A stretch of DNA of 64,000 bases from Echinometra lucunter (lineage: Eukaryota; Echinodermata; Echinoidea; Camarodonta; Echinometridae). The notes beneath the pieces are model-generated. The model worked only from the letters and a program-made list of their open reading frames with translations, ran no database searches and was not told the DNA's origin. Where the stretch lies: the NCBI GenBank assembly GCA_029962745.1, contig CM057153.1, positions 9,616,962 through 9,680,961 on the forward strand, read 5' to 3'. The position numbers were made by a program, and so were the translations under genes. Shown here piece by piece: positions 22,942 to 37,606 of this stretch (position 1 is the first letter of the stretch; the number at the start of each line of letters is the position of its first letter).

Positions 22942-25900
22942 AATGAGACCGGCCGAAAACTGAGAGAAAATGTGAAAAACTATTATTTTCCGCTTGTTTG
23001 TTTCCTATTTATAGCAGCGGTTGATTTTAAGAGGCACATTCAAATGAAAATTAAAGATCCATCTTTCTTTCTTTTTTGCGACATAAGTGCAGTGCTTTTA
23101 GTAAAAGAATTATCATAATTTCATGGCATGTTCAAACACTGTCATTTCATTAACATCTTTTAACGGAAGACACTCGTTTCTTTTTTAACCCAATTTCATT
23201 TACGGTATGGCGAACAGTTTTATAATTTTGGAATTGTGAATCCTTTTACTTTCAATGGCATTGTAAATCTTCGGAATTGTAAACCTTCCGAAGACGACAT
23301 AATCGTTGAATCATGTCAACATGGAAAATGAACCTCAGAGAGTGGGAGGAACAACAATTCAGTATTATATTACGTCTAAATCGAAACATGCCGCTTCTAT
23401 AAAGTCATTCCGTTCCTTACAGCTGGAGTGGTGGCCACCTTGATAAGTCCGATAATTCATATCTAATAGTGCGAGAATCAATTTCATTTGCAAAATAATC
23501 AACAGTAGGACTGAAATATTTCAGGTAGAGTTCTCATATTAGTTGGCGCCCTCTACAGTTCTTTGAAGGAAGGATTTTGTCGATAATTTCTTGAATGAAT
23601 AACATGATTTTGTTTATGCAGTGCATGTGCACGGATTGAAATCAACAAAACTGCTCCCATAGCAAGAGTTCAAGAGTTCAAGCGTTTATTTATTTTTTTA
23701 AATGTCAAGAACACAAATAACAGTCATATGTAACTATTCATATTTTTTTTACGTTGAAATATGAAACAAAGTAAATCTACAAAAGAATATATACAGTATA
23801 AGCTCTTATGGAAATGATCTACTATTCAACGTAATGAAAGTTGTCTTACTAAATAAATAACATGACGAACAGATCACATGTGTAATATGTGTTAAATAAC
23901 AGTGCGTGAATTACAGCTAGTATATTAGGATATCAACATTGAATTGCGCTCAAAATAATGGTATATTCTTCTCAACACAGCAAGATTCTCAACTCTTGAA
24001 ATAGGCCTACATTTAATGTATAGTGATTTTTTAAACTAAGGAATAGTTACAGAAATCTTTACACCTGCACTTAAGTACACCTATTTCGGCCCACCCTTCA
24101 CTTCGTCAGTTTTATATCACCCCAGTGTATGGAGTGCCAAATTTTGAATATAAGAAAGACAAATTATGGTCGCGTAATATATTGCGATATAATATATTTT
24201 AAAAAAATAAAAAATAAAAAAAATAAAACACACGTAATTCCCCGCGATCGTATACCATTGCGCCTCGGCTTTACATACGGGTCAAGATAGTTTTGAACAG
24301 GTGATTGTCAAAGTTTCCTTAACTGTTTCGGTATCATGATGGCTAGGTGCCAAAACGTGATTGATAATGATGTAAAAAAGTAGATTTGACATCATTAAAC
24401 CCCATCTCAGTAGATATAGGTTGGTATGCGAATTGTGCGTAAGGGGATCTTTGTATTTCAGATTCACCACTTCAAATTATGAGGGACTTTGTAATGTGAT
24501 TATGGTATACAGTATTATGACTTCTATTACTAGTACGTTAATAGATTTACCCAATCGAAAGCTGCCGACTCGGTGAACCTCCATAATATTATTTTAATTT
24601 CTAGATATGTTGTATGTTATGAACACATATTGTAATTTTCATGTCAAGTTAATCAAAATAATCACCGTCTGTACAGAGGCCCGATCTTTGTCATGTTGGT
24701 TATCATTTAAAATGTCAGGCACATGTAGCTTTTTAGAAGAAAAAAAAAGTCAAGAATTTTCCCCCGTCTCTCCCTCTCCCAACTTGACACGCTTTCTCAT
24801 CCTTGTCGCTCCCTCACTATCCCTCTTTTTTCTGACAATGTCAATGTCGAAATGTTATGGTAATGTAGCTATTTTAGAATATTTTCACGATTTTTCCCCC
24901 TCTTTCCCTCTCACTCTGCCAACCTGTCACTCTTTCTCCTTTCTCGTTTCTCTTTCCCTCACTATCCCTCTTTCATGACAATGTCGATGTCGACACCCTT
25001 TTGAGGGGACTATGGGATCCACTATAATTCGCTGCCCCCATGATTGTAAGGGGGTAGTTGAACACCACATCATTACCTCTTCATAAAATTGCCTGGGAAA
25101 GAAGTCACAGCTTGTACTGGGTTAACAAGTCCTAATGATGCATGCTGCAGCGTACAGGAATAATTTTGCCATTTTAAGGGGTGGGTTTACACCCTTAGGT
25201 ACACCATAGTGAGGCATATCCTGTTGTCTGAGTGGATCATAATTAGCATGTAGCGATAATGGTAATAATTACGAGTAAATATACTCAAATTAGTTCGTGT
25301 GTATCATCCTGACTGAGTGATGTTTTGCGTTAATTTTGTGTAACCTTTGGTCAGAAAGGATACATCCTTAGGGTGCTTCCCATAGTGCCTGCCCCATGTA
25401 GCCACCAGGCCTTGTTTCATGCTGTCTACCGGGCTAATCTAAGCTCAGGTGGAGATGGGATCAGGGAAGGGACATGGTAGAGAGAACTGGAACGACACTA
25501 GTTGATACATGATGATATTCCCAAGAGAGAACAGCATAATGTATATACACGTAGATAATCAGTTATTGTATTTCAGTGCTCATGTCTGCCACACGTAACT
25601 CTCCCGACGCATTGGTATACCATAATTACGACTGTCCAGGCCTTGAATGAAAAAAGCTTATCAAAAATATGTCAGATCACAAAAATCAAGCGCTCAGTCG
25701 TCATGGTCATTATCTGAAATCGGTACTAAACATTAATGAAAGGTTATGATGTATGAGAGGAAGTTGATCCAAACTCTCAATATTTCGCAGAACTTTAAAG
25801 CTAAGAGCTGACGGTATCATAGAAATGAAGACCATTTTAACGACTATCAACAATAACAGCAACAACAACAACAACAAAATACGAGACTGGATCGTACTTC

Positions 25901-27201
25901 CATTGCTTATGCAAAGTCCCCCATGAATTTTGTGCGCCTCATTTATTTAGTAGCTTATTATTATTAATTTTGCGAGGCCATTACAGGTTGTCGGCGTTTA
26001 CCATGGCCGGTCCTCAAAACACGTTATGTGAAATCGATGAGCTAATTGGTATATGAATACAATACACATAAACACTACATGTTAAGCAGACTTGTCAGAA
26101 CGTCGTATGCCTTGTCTCTTATATCAAAGACGACGTAATGAAATGTGACACATTGCTGGCAATACATGATAAGCTACGTGCGATTATCTTCAAATGATAG
26201 GGCAGTCAAAAGTTTCTGTTGGCATTTAATATGTTATCTGAAATAGATTCTAGCTTGTTAACACTTATCTCGCTGCCAGATTGTAATCTTTATATTCCTT
26301 ATTCTACATCACAAAAACTTGCTGCTATTGTTCCTCCTAATAGGTTTCCCGAACGAACGGACGCAGCCCCAAAATGCCAAAATAGCCGAAATGTCGCCTA
26401 ATATGCATGTTGACGAGTTTTCTTTCGTAAGCTTTATCACGATAAGCTTTACCAAAAAGAAAAAAGAAAGATATTGTTCTTATTGCCACCATAACTATTA
26501 TTAGTTTTAGTAGTGCTGATACCAAGCAACAATCTACTATTGTATTCCAAGGGGGACCACCCCGCTTCATTAAAAAAAGGTGCAAAACGCACAAGGTTAG
26601 CGAACAAAAATCGTTTTCACACAAATCTGCTGTAAAAATAAATATTTTTAAATAAATTGAAACAACCTAAGTAATTCCAATTTTACCACAAGCCCATGTT
26701 TTAGCATATAGTGGAGGCGCAGTAGGAAAAGAAATCGGGGCACATCATTGAAATCTATCTTTCAGCGCAAGGCAAGAAAAGATTATTTCTGTTCCAGTTT
26801 TTATACGGAAAGGTCAAATGGATATGGAATCTTTTAAAATGAATGGTATAGAGGGTAGGGTCACAAATCGGTGCAAGTACTGCGCCCTAGATTTGTATAT
26901 TTGCGGCAGAGGTTGGAATTCAAGGGTTAATGGAGTTTCTGCCGAGAGATGACGCTCTACAAATTCCCACCTTGCAAGAATCAAGTTCTGCCGGTAATCA
27001 CCGTCACTCTTAACTTATTACAAACATCACAGACTTACAGACTCCGTTTTATATATATTGGGGACACTCTCCAAAATGATCCTCAGATTAAACTTTGTTG
27101 GGGGACATAAAATTTGGGGATGCATACACCAAAATTTTGTTGACAAGCAAGATAAAAAAGGTCCTCATTTTTAATTTCTAATTAATTTATGAATGAAATT
27201 A

Positions 27202-27532
27202 TCTATTTATTCATTCATTTATTCATTTATTTTTTTCATTTATTCATTTATTCATTTATTTATTCATTTATTCATTTATTTATTCATTTATTCATCTATT
27301 CATTTATTCATTTATTCATTTATTCATTTATTCATTTATTCATTTTTTCATTTATTCATTTATTTATTCATTCATTCATTTATTCATTTTTTCGTTTATT
27401 CATTTATTCATTTATTCATTTATTCATTTATTCATTTATTCATTTATTCATTTATTCATTTATTCATTTATTCATTTATTCATTTATTCATTTATTCATT
27501 TATTCATTTATTCATTTATTCATTCATGTATT
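27202..27532. repeat. (TTTATTCA)n octamer array
   Basis: About 330 bp of TTTATTCA units with occasional TTTATTTA, TTTTTTCA or TTCATTCA variants; the right half (about 27390-27515) is nearly perfect. Two overlapping frames of about 150 codons (Phe-Ile-Tyr-Ser repeats) run through it and are artefacts of a period that is not a multiple of three but lacks stops. Confidence 0.97.
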
Positions 27533-28787
27533 TATTTTTTATCTTGTTGTTGTTTTTTGGGGGGAATACTATATTGTGTCCCCATCTTTTGGGGACGTGT
27601 TTGGGGACGTGTCCCCCTGTCCCCCTCCCCTCGACTGACGCCCATGCACACTGACAGGGGATCAATATTTATTGTACCTCACAAACTGAAGGTGGAACGT
27701 CTGAGGAAACTATAATCATGATATTTAAAAAAAAAATATTTACGCAAATGAATTGTATTAGTTAAGTTAACAAATATTATGAATAGAATTCGTCATCACC
27801 GAAGTAAATTCACATGATCTTGAAGTTGAGTTTTAAAACATTTGAATATGCTATTTCTGTGTTCATTTTCAAATACTTCTGTTGAAGTTATACAGATTTT
27901 TTTTATTTTAATATCTTCATAAAGCCAATCACTCGATTATTGAAATCAATCGTTTGAATTTATTTTAGTGGACATATTGATGTTCTTTGTCTGAACCTTT
28001 GGAGGTGGGGGTAGAAGGACAAACTAATATTAAGGTGATGCCTAGAGAGAATTCGGGCCATTGCGCCCAATCAAAAGTGAATAAACCAAACTCTCGGTAT
28101 AGTATGGATGGCAGTTATCCAATGAGTGTAAAGCGTCCTCTTCGATGAGATGCAGGGATCACCATTGCCATCTAGGTCCAGAATACGGCAGCTGGCATTC
28201 CCTCAGTGGATCGGTATATTGTACTGAATTCCACCTTGCACGTCTGGTGCTAATTGACAATATTAATTCATGAACAGGAACGGATTTGAATTATACAATT
28301 TATTAAGTTCGTATTCATCGCTATTTTCAATACCTTTTTTTCTTTGATATTATGGGATTTTACGGGATTTTTAGCTTGGAGAATTCATGTTTTCAGGATT
28401 ATTATTATTCTTAATGTGTATGAGACATGTTCAAAGGACCGAAGTCCACAAAAATCGGCCAGGTAAATTTGATACTGGAAAAAAGTAGGAATGGACGGCA
28501 TTTCAATCCCTGGAATTACGAAGATTTTTAGAAACAAATTTGTGAAAAGATGCTTTAACTGCAGAATTGGAGAAGAGCTTTGCATACTCACATACTTAAG
28601 TCTTTCTCCATGCGCTAAGAGTATACCACATGAATGAACAGAAAGCCGAAAATCAAATAGCCTAATGGAAAGTTAGGGAACAAAATGACCCCAAAATGTG
28701 GGAAAATTTATGTACACATATTTTACAGAGTTTTTATAAATTGATAGACAGGATAATGCGTAAATTAGTAAAGGATGAGAAAAAAGA

Positions 28788-28973
28788 AGAGGAAGAGAGA
28801 GAGAGAGAGAGAGGGAGAGAGAGTAGGAGAGAGATGGGGAGGGGTATTTATTTATTTATTCATTCACTTTTTCTTTATAAAAAGCAGGGTGGTCCCACTG
28901 CTTTACAAGGGAGCCCAGAAGGTGATAGAAGGGATAGAAGGTTTATAGAGAGACGGGGAGGGAAGGAGAGACG

Positions 28974-29013
<40 letters not shown>

Positions 29014-29225
29014 GAGAGAGTTGGGGAGGGGTAGGGGTAGAAGGTGATAGAAGGGATAGAAGGTTTATAGAGAGACGGAGAGGGAAGGAGAGACGGCGAG
29101 AGAGAGAGAGAGAAGAGAGGGAGATAGGGCGAGAGAGAGACGGCGAGAGAGAGAGAGAGAAGAGAGGGAGATAGGGAGAGAGATAGAGAGGGAGAGGGAG
29201 AGGGAGAGAAAGAGAAAGGGAGGGG
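28788..29225. repeat. Polypurine (GA)n region with a 122-bp direct repeat
   Basis: A GA-rich tract in which a non-simple block beginning AAGGTGATAGAAGGGATAGA is present twice, at 28919-28980 and 29041-29102, each followed by GACGGCGAGAGAG and a GA run. A shorter GACGGCGAGAG copy follows near 29139. The repeat period of 122 bp points to unequal exchange or slippage. Long serine/leucine-rich minus-strand frames here are artefacts. Confidence 0.93.
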
Positions 29226-31242
29226 CATTTTTAGAACAAACATGAAGGAAGGGGTAGTCAGCCAACCTCGCAAAAAACACAATGAATTGAATTCAATATG
29301 CTGACAGGATCTGGCGATATAAAAAGCTGGTTTTGATAGCAACAATATGTATACATATACTTGACCATATTTAGTCATTTACACCAACACATCCCTAATC
29401 GTACCCGTCTTAACGTCATCACATTCAAGCTTTTATCAACATTATTTTGACACACCATGTACAGAAATCTCCGGTGAGGGGAGGAAACACGCTTTGTGCC
29501 ACGGAAGTTTTGAAGATGTGAGATTTTTCCTGCCTGGGGGCCCTAAAGAAGGGTCAGCCTCTTAGACATCAAAGTGTAAAGGCAACCGTTGCAGGTCATA
29601 AACGTCACATGTATAAGTTGAAATACCTTCGCAATATCATCGACTGCCCCATATATGTGGCAAACACATGCACTGAGACAGGCAAAACAAAGGACAAACG
29701 ATGTAGAACTCCATAAGAGAATCATCGCTTTAAGTTTTGTACTAGGACAACTAATTTAACACTTTAGATGCTGGAAATGACAGTTTAACAATTGAGATTG
29801 TTACACAGATTGTATTCATCGCGACAATTGCAAATTGTAGTGATTATTATATTTCATTTATAACTAAAACCCTTTTATCATGTCACCACATGGAAGAAGA
29901 AATAGTGTTTGCGATTTATGAGTTTGAGTCACCGGCGTATAACCTGAATAGATTATGGGGTACATCTTTCAAACAAGAACATCAGTCGATTTGGAAAGGA
30001 AATACGCACTGATGATTCGAAGCAATTGGCGTTATTACATTTCTTATCAAATTAGTGCAAATATTTTGCTCACCAAATGAGGTCCTAACGCACTTCCTTA
30101 TATTTTCATGTTTTGTTTTTGTTTTTGTTTTGCGCTTGTAGGTTAAGATTTTCTTTTTAAAATCATACAAATGCTTTATAACTATGTATATTATTTTTTA
30201 TCTAATATGTATTGGAGTATCATCATTTCCTCGTTTTCTACCCGAACTGGCAACTACGTGTTTACCCTAATACTTCTACAATTGTTATTTGCTTACTCGA
30301 ACGACTCTTGTATAGACTTAAATTGCGCTTGATAATCTGATCATTTTTTCAGAGTTTTTTTTTTCTGTGACAACTTGGTACCACTAGGACTGAATCTGTG
30401 TCGTTGATGTGGGCGAATGACATTAGCATTCGAAAGATTATATACCCATGTCTCATAATCTAACATGTACACACAATACAAACACACTGCATTTGCAGAA
30501 CACTCACGAAGACACACCCATCGCACATATACGGACACGTACACCAAATACGCGCACATCTAAATATCTCGCCCGATCCCAGTAAACACACCATTCTAGG
30601 TCAAATCTAATGCAGACTTATGGAAATATACATTTCTCCCTTTTCTCAAAACATATACCTCTTTTCCTCTTTTTCCTCTTTTTGAACCATCTTCTGAATA
30701 TTTCAGTATTTTCCTATGACATGTGTAAAGTAGTAATTAGATCCACCATGAAGTAAAAGGATATTCTTCCTCTCTTGAAAAGTCATATTATCCATTCAGT
30801 TTGTAATCTCAATATTTGATATATTTTTTTTTCAAATGTTGTTGTACCACCAGTAACTTCTACCGATAAGTATATTCAGTCATATGTATATTTTACTCAG
30901 TGCTTATTCAATCAGTTCAGTGTAATCTGATTTAGCATAAGTTGATAGGTGGAAATGAACGTATTTGGGTAATCTGCAGCTAAATTGCATAATTTGGGAG
31001 CTTTGTAGCTCTATCATTTGCTACCATACATCAGTTCATTGGTAGTGTTGTAAGATTAATCAAAATCTGTTTATCGGGATAAACACTGCTCGAGACTGAA
31101 TTAGGGAGTGTGAACCTTGGATTGACTCCTCTTATCTGACTTCTTGTGGCTTTAAATAAAAGGACAGCTTGTCCGGACATTCTCCCAGTCACAGAGTTAC
31201 TATGCCCATAAGTGAAGAAACGTGAAAGTATGTATTTGTATA

Positions 31243-31350
31243 TCAGGGCTCTTTGGAAGACCAGTTTGTTTCATGTGTATTTTATTGTACTGAACAGGCT
31301 TCCCTAATTCAAAGTAAATAGAATGAATAAATAAATAAAAATTTGAGAAG
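31243..31350 (+). mobile_element. LINE 3' tail (5'-truncated)
   Basis: TCAGGGCTCTTTGGAAGACC, then a spacer, then AGGCTTCCCTAATTCAAAG and a tail of GAATAAATAAATAAAA. This is a typical 3' end of a CR1/L2-like LINE inserted in + orientation. It is the most complete of the three related tails in this window. Confidence 0.55.
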
Positions 31351-32139
31351 GGGGATTAGAAAAAAAAATGTACTGCATTTCTATGTATAAAACGCAGATG
31401 GAACGCTATAATTTAGAAGTATGTGAATTTCGTAATATGACGAGAAGACATTATGCAATCAATATCCGGCATCGAAGCCCGGTCTTTGCCCCTTTATTGT
31501 CACTTCCCCAAAATACATCGGGATTTGTCAATATTAATCCCTTCTGATGCCAATGTTAATTCATTTTCTAGTTAACTTCCTATGACAATCCCGACTTTAA
31601 AGTCCCCAAAGGCATTAGCATCTTACTTCCAACCAACTGCTTTATGCTTGGTACATGACATTAAACCCCTATATGTATTTCAAGAGGCTAGGAAAAGACG
31701 GTGTTCTGCTCGAAGTAAGAAAAGTCAACGACGTTGTTAATGACAGTGTATTCCCTCACCAGACTAATTTTATCGACAAATTAGAGATGCAACGTTTAAC
31801 CGTACACTCCGGACGTGAACCGATCCTCAAGTTTGAACACTAGCTTCGAAAGTAGGACTACTCTAAACTTTCCTGACTGCGAAGGGCTTTAAGAAGCTTT
31901 TGTTAACCTTAGAGAATTTCTTTACGAGCAAGCGACCAATTTAAACCCGATTAGCGCATAGAGAAACATAATATTTGAGTTTCAGCTGATGAGCTATCAG
32001 CTATCGAGAGCACTGGGATTAGCAAGAGCATGTTACTGTGTACAGGATTCATGTGAAAAGAGCGTCACATTTCGGAGCCCGCTATATTACCCTTAATCTT
32101 CGTCAACGTCGGAGGAATCCGCACTAAACTCACATCACC

Positions 32140-32170
32140 ATGGATATGTGGGAAAAGTACAAAGCGATGG
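32140..32170 (+). CDS. Possible first coding exon (11 codons)
   Basis: ATG in an excellent initiation context (CACCATGG) opens a short frame, MDMWEKYKAMG, that ends at a canonical donor GGGTAAGT (exon end 32170, phase 1). The preceding 150 bp is richer in CG dinucleotides than its surroundings and could be a 5' untranslated region. No downstream exon could be recognised and the product is unknown. Chance co-occurrence of a start context and a donor is a real alternative. Confidence 0.25.
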
Positions 32171-33537
32171 GTAAGTTACCTTAATATACAGAGTGAGAGT
32201 CTTGGGAAGTCGGGTGCCATAAAACAAGTCCAGGGGATTTCAGGAAGCGTTTAAGAGGAGGTTGTTTATTTGGGTGTGAGGGTCATTTAAGGATTCTCTG
32301 TGAGCTGCGTCCACGTGTATGCGGAGATCAATTTTGTGATATTTCAACATTAATGAGGACTACAGACTTTCTATCTGTGTAATTCACATACTCACTTGCT
32401 ACCTATCAGGAATATGCCAGTGTCTACTTTAAGAAACAACTACTTGTACTTAAGTACAAGTGGTAAACAAATTGAAAAGTTGTCACTTATTTTTTTCCGG
32501 CACTGGTAAAACACATTTCTATTAGAAAATCACTAAAGAAATGAAATATTTAAAGAAAATTGACCATTATTTCCTGAACATTTCATCAAGGAAAGGTATA
32601 TTGATCAAACTTTCTATACTTTCTATTCATTATTAAAAAAGATTGCAGTTTGGTGAGTTTGAAGTTATATGTGGAGAAATTATAAGCGAAACTGATGATA
32701 ACTGTCATACTTTTCATATCACCACTAATCATGGAGTGAATCTCCACTCACTGAAGAAGTTGACCAAATGAATGAAGAAAAAAGAAAAGAAAGAAATAGA
32801 CAGAAATAGAAAGAAACAGAAAAAAAAAGGAGTGGAAAAAGTGAGTCCTCTCAATAGAGCGGTATAAAAGCCTTCCATTCAACAGAAGATATATATTTTG
32901 GGGTACATGTAACTTATTCCTCTATATCTGAGATAATGTTTACATTTTTATACGATTTGTAGGACGAATTGTGAGTGTGCGTGTGTGTGCGTGTGTGTGG
33001 GCGGGTGGGGGTGGAAATCAGTGCGAAAATACGCAATATTTGACTCAAGGCACATTCTATCCTAAGGGAATATTATACGGTTGAACTCTATCTGGTATTC
33101 ATAGTCCTTTTCGATATAATTACTTCATTAGAAACGTGTCCACAGGGTAATAAATCATTCTTGAATTTTCCAGAGAACAGATCATATAGATATTAGATAT
33201 GAGTCTCTCTCGATATCTAATATTTTACATTCACTAAAAATCCGCTAGGTTTAACTCTGAATATCTGCATCGTATCTTACATATTGTTTTCTCAAGATCT
33301 CATAATGTTCTACTTTCACTTTGTACACATAATGTATGTTAAATGTAAATCTCTCAAGTTCTCTTTTGTTTGACTCTGGATATCTGCATTGTACTTCAGA
33401 TATTGCTTTGTCAAGATCCCCCAAGTTTCTACATTCCTAAATATATTCGTATTCTGCACCAGTGTGTCATTAATTACCACTACTTCCCCTTTATATCCCT
33501 GTCATAGTTAGAGAGAGAGAGCGAGAGAGAGAGCGGG

Positions 33538-33583
<46 letters not shown>

Positions 33584-35374
33584 GAGACGGAACCACATTG
33601 TTGAATTTGCTTTATTTAGCTCTGCCAAGAAAGCAGTCATTGAGCTTCTGAATTGTGTCCAGTCCACATTGACTGCTGGAGATCAATTGTAAACAGCCAA
33701 GTTGGCACCGAAAACCATTTCTTACCCCTTAAATATTTAATTTCGCCTAAACTTTTCAGCGCTCGGATTGAGAGAAAAAAGTCCTTTTGTACCTTTCAAA
33801 TTGCCTCCCAAATTTAGTGATCATCACATTATTCCAATCACCGACATGTTTCCACTTGTGCTCGCCCAAATCTATTTCAAGTAAATATTAAACATATAAA
33901 CGATTATAGAACTAAAAGAAAGAAGAATACATTTGAACAAAGATGCCTGTCTTCAAACTAAAAAAAAATCTCTTTAGATACGATTAAAAGAACATTGGTC
34001 TTTTGAATTATTCCAGCTTTTTAAACATTTGTTTGCTTGTTTTTGTTTGTTTACTTTTCCAAGCACTTTTGATAAAGTATGACCAAGAACTAATCGGAAA
34101 AGTTGGACGAAATCCCATTTTTCGGAAGTCACAAGAATCCGACTTTACATCAAACCCTCTCCTTCTGACAAAATGTTATTCAATGTACACTTAAAAGATC
34201 TTAAGATATTAGCCACGGACAGTTTTGGCATACCATACATAAATTCTTATCACGGTCTTGATCAGTCACATGACAAACCGACTTTACCTCCTGTGTTAAT
34301 ATTTAGAAATGCATAGTCTGTTCGTGGAAACACCTGACATCCATTCTATTTTGGAGCAATTCTGTTTTGTTGTTTTATTGGCTGTTTCTAGCCTGGAAGC
34401 ATGAGGAGAGTGGGTTAAAGATAGCAACTTATTCTATCCTTTTTTCCAGTAGAGATTTCCATCTTTTGAAATCATTTTGCTGTTCCCCTCGGAAATCCGT
34501 GTTCCATTTCTTGTGTGCATTGGTCGGTATGCCCCTAAGAGGTTCTGAGGTAGTCATTGCTTTACGAATCTTTCGTTTTCTTTTGATGTAGGTGTGGTTG
34601 GGAAGATGGTTGGTTTAGCCTTTATTATTGCTGCTCTAAAATTGTTTAACGCAAAAGAATGAAGTTTTATTACGCAGGAGATTGTAATCAACAAAGATTT
34701 GTTTTGTTCTATCATAGCGATATCTCTTTTTGTGCAAAGTGGCAACTATCCCTCGTTTCATGTACAGTTTGTACCTCTGACAGTTTCATAAAGCGATTCT
34801 TGTCTTCCCACTCAAATTTTTTCGATATAAAAATGGGAAGATTAGTTCAAACCTTCAATGTCTTTTTGAGACAACTCTACAAGGTTTACTTACGAGACTA
34901 CGAGCCTTATTATGGAAGTTGTTCCGCCACACAGGAAACCGATTGCCATTACTCATCTATCGCATCCCCTTGATACAAGTTCCCCTCCCTTATACTATGT
35001 CACCCCTCCCATGCCATATGTTACAGGTCGTTTAAAAGGGCATGCCTGCTCTACAAACTCTTTTAAGATTAAACCTCAAACAGGATTTCCCCATTTTGTA
35101 ATGTATGTCTAAAGATTGACTGATACAATATACGTGATATATGTTACTTCGAAACTTGACACTAGACAAAATATTGACTGACATATTCTATTCCTTATTT
35201 AGGTTTTTTACAATTTCAGCAACATAGTGTCAATTCATGGGGAATAGGCTTATGCAATTTGTGTCGTTTTCAGGCACCTCATTTTCTATAATGGTCACAT
35301 AAGATACTGTCAAGATCAAGGGGTTCTGCATGCAGTGGAACGGCTGTTAAGATGTGACGTCTTTTTCACGTTTA
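32171..35374. other. Non-coding stretch
   Basis: No gene recognised. Includes a purine tract (32773-32845), a GT-rich tract (32970-33015) and the GA array listed separately. Frames at 34003-34194, 34367-34591 and 34659-34973 have no support as genes. Confidence 0.45.
33510..33592. repeat. (GA)n microsatellite with GCG interruptions
   Basis: About 35 GA units broken by GCGAGA and GCGGGGCG blocks. Confidence 0.97.
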
Positions 35375-35511
35375 GGAGAGCCTTTCATGAAGTGTCTTGT
35401 CAGTGATTTTCACTGACAACTGTTGTAAGCTACTAAAATTCTTGCATCTGATTGGCTGAGAGCAAATATTTCAGTAAGAATCACTGACAAGGAACTTCAT
35501 GAAACGCTCCC
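35375..35511. mobile_element. MITE with TTTCATGAAG ends, TA-flanked
   Basis: TIRs of about 36 bp: GGAGAGCCTTTCATGAAGTG on the left pairs with GGGAGCGTTTCATGAAGTTC read inward from the right, then both continue CTTGTCAGTGATT. TA dinucleotides flank the element (35373-35374 and 35512-35513), consistent with Tc1/mariner-type or TA-targeting transposition. Total length is about 137 bp with no coding capacity. Confidence 0.8.
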
Positions 35512-37562
35512 TATGGTCATTTTCCTCTCGGACCCCTTAAAGAGGTGTAAAGAGCTGATAAAAGGCATGGCGGGAACCAAGTGGACCTTGATTTTTTTGC
35601 TTACAAAATACCGTCAAATACATGACGATATGAATATCAATAGTGATGATTAAAAAAAATGAAAATGCAGTGATATCTTTTATACCTTTGAATAACTAAC
35701 TAAGCTTTCTGACATATAGAAAACTAGAAAATAGCTCGTAGTGTGTTAGTACTTAACAAATTTGTCTTCGCCTTTTGAGTACCAAAATGTGTTGTGATAT
35801 GCGTGTAAATGATGTCATGCAAGCCTTTATTTCAGAGGTGCCTATTAAGGTTCATAAATCAGTTAATAGAATTATTGCAATGACTATGACGACGAACCAC
35901 CTCTTTTAATTGACACATGCTTGCATTTGAGGGGTATTCACTGGAGCAAAGAATCGATGCTTACTCATCTTCTTGTCATTCGTTGGTAACAGGCATCTCG
36001 CAGTCATAATGACAACTGCTTTGAAATCTGATACAAAAGCCGACCAGCATCTTCAAATGTTTTATTCTTTCCTCTCATAAACAAAACAGCAAATGAGGTT
36101 TAAAATTTCATTGAAGATTATAAATATATATATATATATTTTTTTTAAATCCGTCAAGTTTTACATTTCATGGAAAAATGACTAATAAATCTTTTCATAA
36201 TCCAAATCGCAAGTCTTACATTTCCCACAAAGTTACAAATAATTCTTTCACATAAACACCTACAGCCCTACTAAGTTTACATTTGATATATCTATAAATG
36301 GTTTTGATTTTGATCAATATTTTGTCAGTGTATTACGTAGTTCGTCATCTCATCATTCAAAGCATTGGCATCTTTAGAACCCTAGGCACAATTCGAGCTC
36401 CACACACATATTGTCATGCTTATTATGTGATGGAAGCGACAAAATGTGACTGAATCAAGCTGTCAAATCGTAGAAGAGTGAAGACACCAAGAAGTATGAT
36501 CTAATCCCAAATGACCTCAACCTAAAATGGGGCATTGAGTTAGGTTATCTCATCCTGCAACCCCACGAGGCGCTACTACAGGTCCTACATTCTTGTGACG
36601 GAAAGCGATATTAGGCACCGAAATTAATTTGGGAGTGGGAGTGGACTAGAAAATTCACCGTCATAGACGATTGGTAGTAAATTTTAACTTCATGTTCAGT
36701 CGCTCTCTGCCTCGGGCTTTACGTTCTGATAATGGTTTTCAAATAAATTTCGATCTGCGTCTCCTCCAGTTCTAGTAATGTAATAATTTTGCAGTTTAAA
36801 GACTGAACATTACAGTCCCTCTCTGTCACTGCGTGTATGTACATACTGATAATTTCATGTCTGATTTTGATTAACACGATAATGAATGCTCAAGCATGCA
36901 GTATTCGGCGTATTCAGCTGATGTGGTCAGGAAATATTATCTATTTGGGTGTTACGAATTAAGCTATAAAAGCATACTATACATTAAAAAGAGTGAAATA
37001 TTAAACCCTAAAATATCCCAAAAGATACACTTTAATGGATGCAACAGGAAACCTAACACCTTGCATTTTTATTTCACTTTCAGGTTTTAAATATTTTCAA
37101 GGGTGCCCAGTTCAGTGCAACTTTAATAGGGATAAAGTACAAGGAAAGCACCTGTAGCTGCTGTTTTTTTTTTTTTTTTTTAAAGAAGCACCTATGGTGC
37201 AAAGTTTACCCTTTTTCTGATTTTGAGTCTGTGTGTAATCATCACACCCCTTCCCTTCAATTTAAACTTGAATCAATTTGTGATGTTAGAATGTGTGTTG
37301 AGAGGCGAAATGTTCCAGGAAAATAATTTATCATTATGATGATTATAGTTATTGTTAGTTTTGTCATTACTATTTAACATTATTATTGCCATTATTGTCC
37401 CTTTTTTTATTGTATATTGTTGATTATTGTTAGATTGTTAACAGTACATTTCTTATGTTGTAATTTGTCAGTTATCAATTTTGTATTGTTAAAATATGGT
37501 TGTTAATTGTAAATCGCATTGGAACCCTTTCTGAGTTGAATTGCGCTTTAAATATATTATAT

Positions 37563-37572
37563 CGCTACCACA

Positions 37573-37606
<34 letters not shown>

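Larger units (their letters stand above)
20451..32139. other. Long non-coding stretch with microsatellites
   Basis: About 11.7 kb without a recognised gene. It contains the simple repeats and LINE tail listed separately, a purine-rich tract in a T-rich setting near 24750-24980, and diffuse GGGGACA-rich sequence flanking the octamer array near 27060-27110 and 27580-27625 that may be ends of a further repeat. Open frames here are short or low-complexity; an ORF at 31655-31843 (+) has mixed composition but no other support. Confidence 0.45.

Noticed and set aside
27189..27654. Two overlapping ORFs of about 150 codons
   Set aside because: Both are translations of the TTTATTCA octamer array; the residue repeats mirror the DNA repeat.
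28875..29378. 167-codon minus-strand ORF
   Set aside because: Ser/Leu/Pro repeats derived from the GA polypurine tract; no independent coding evidence.
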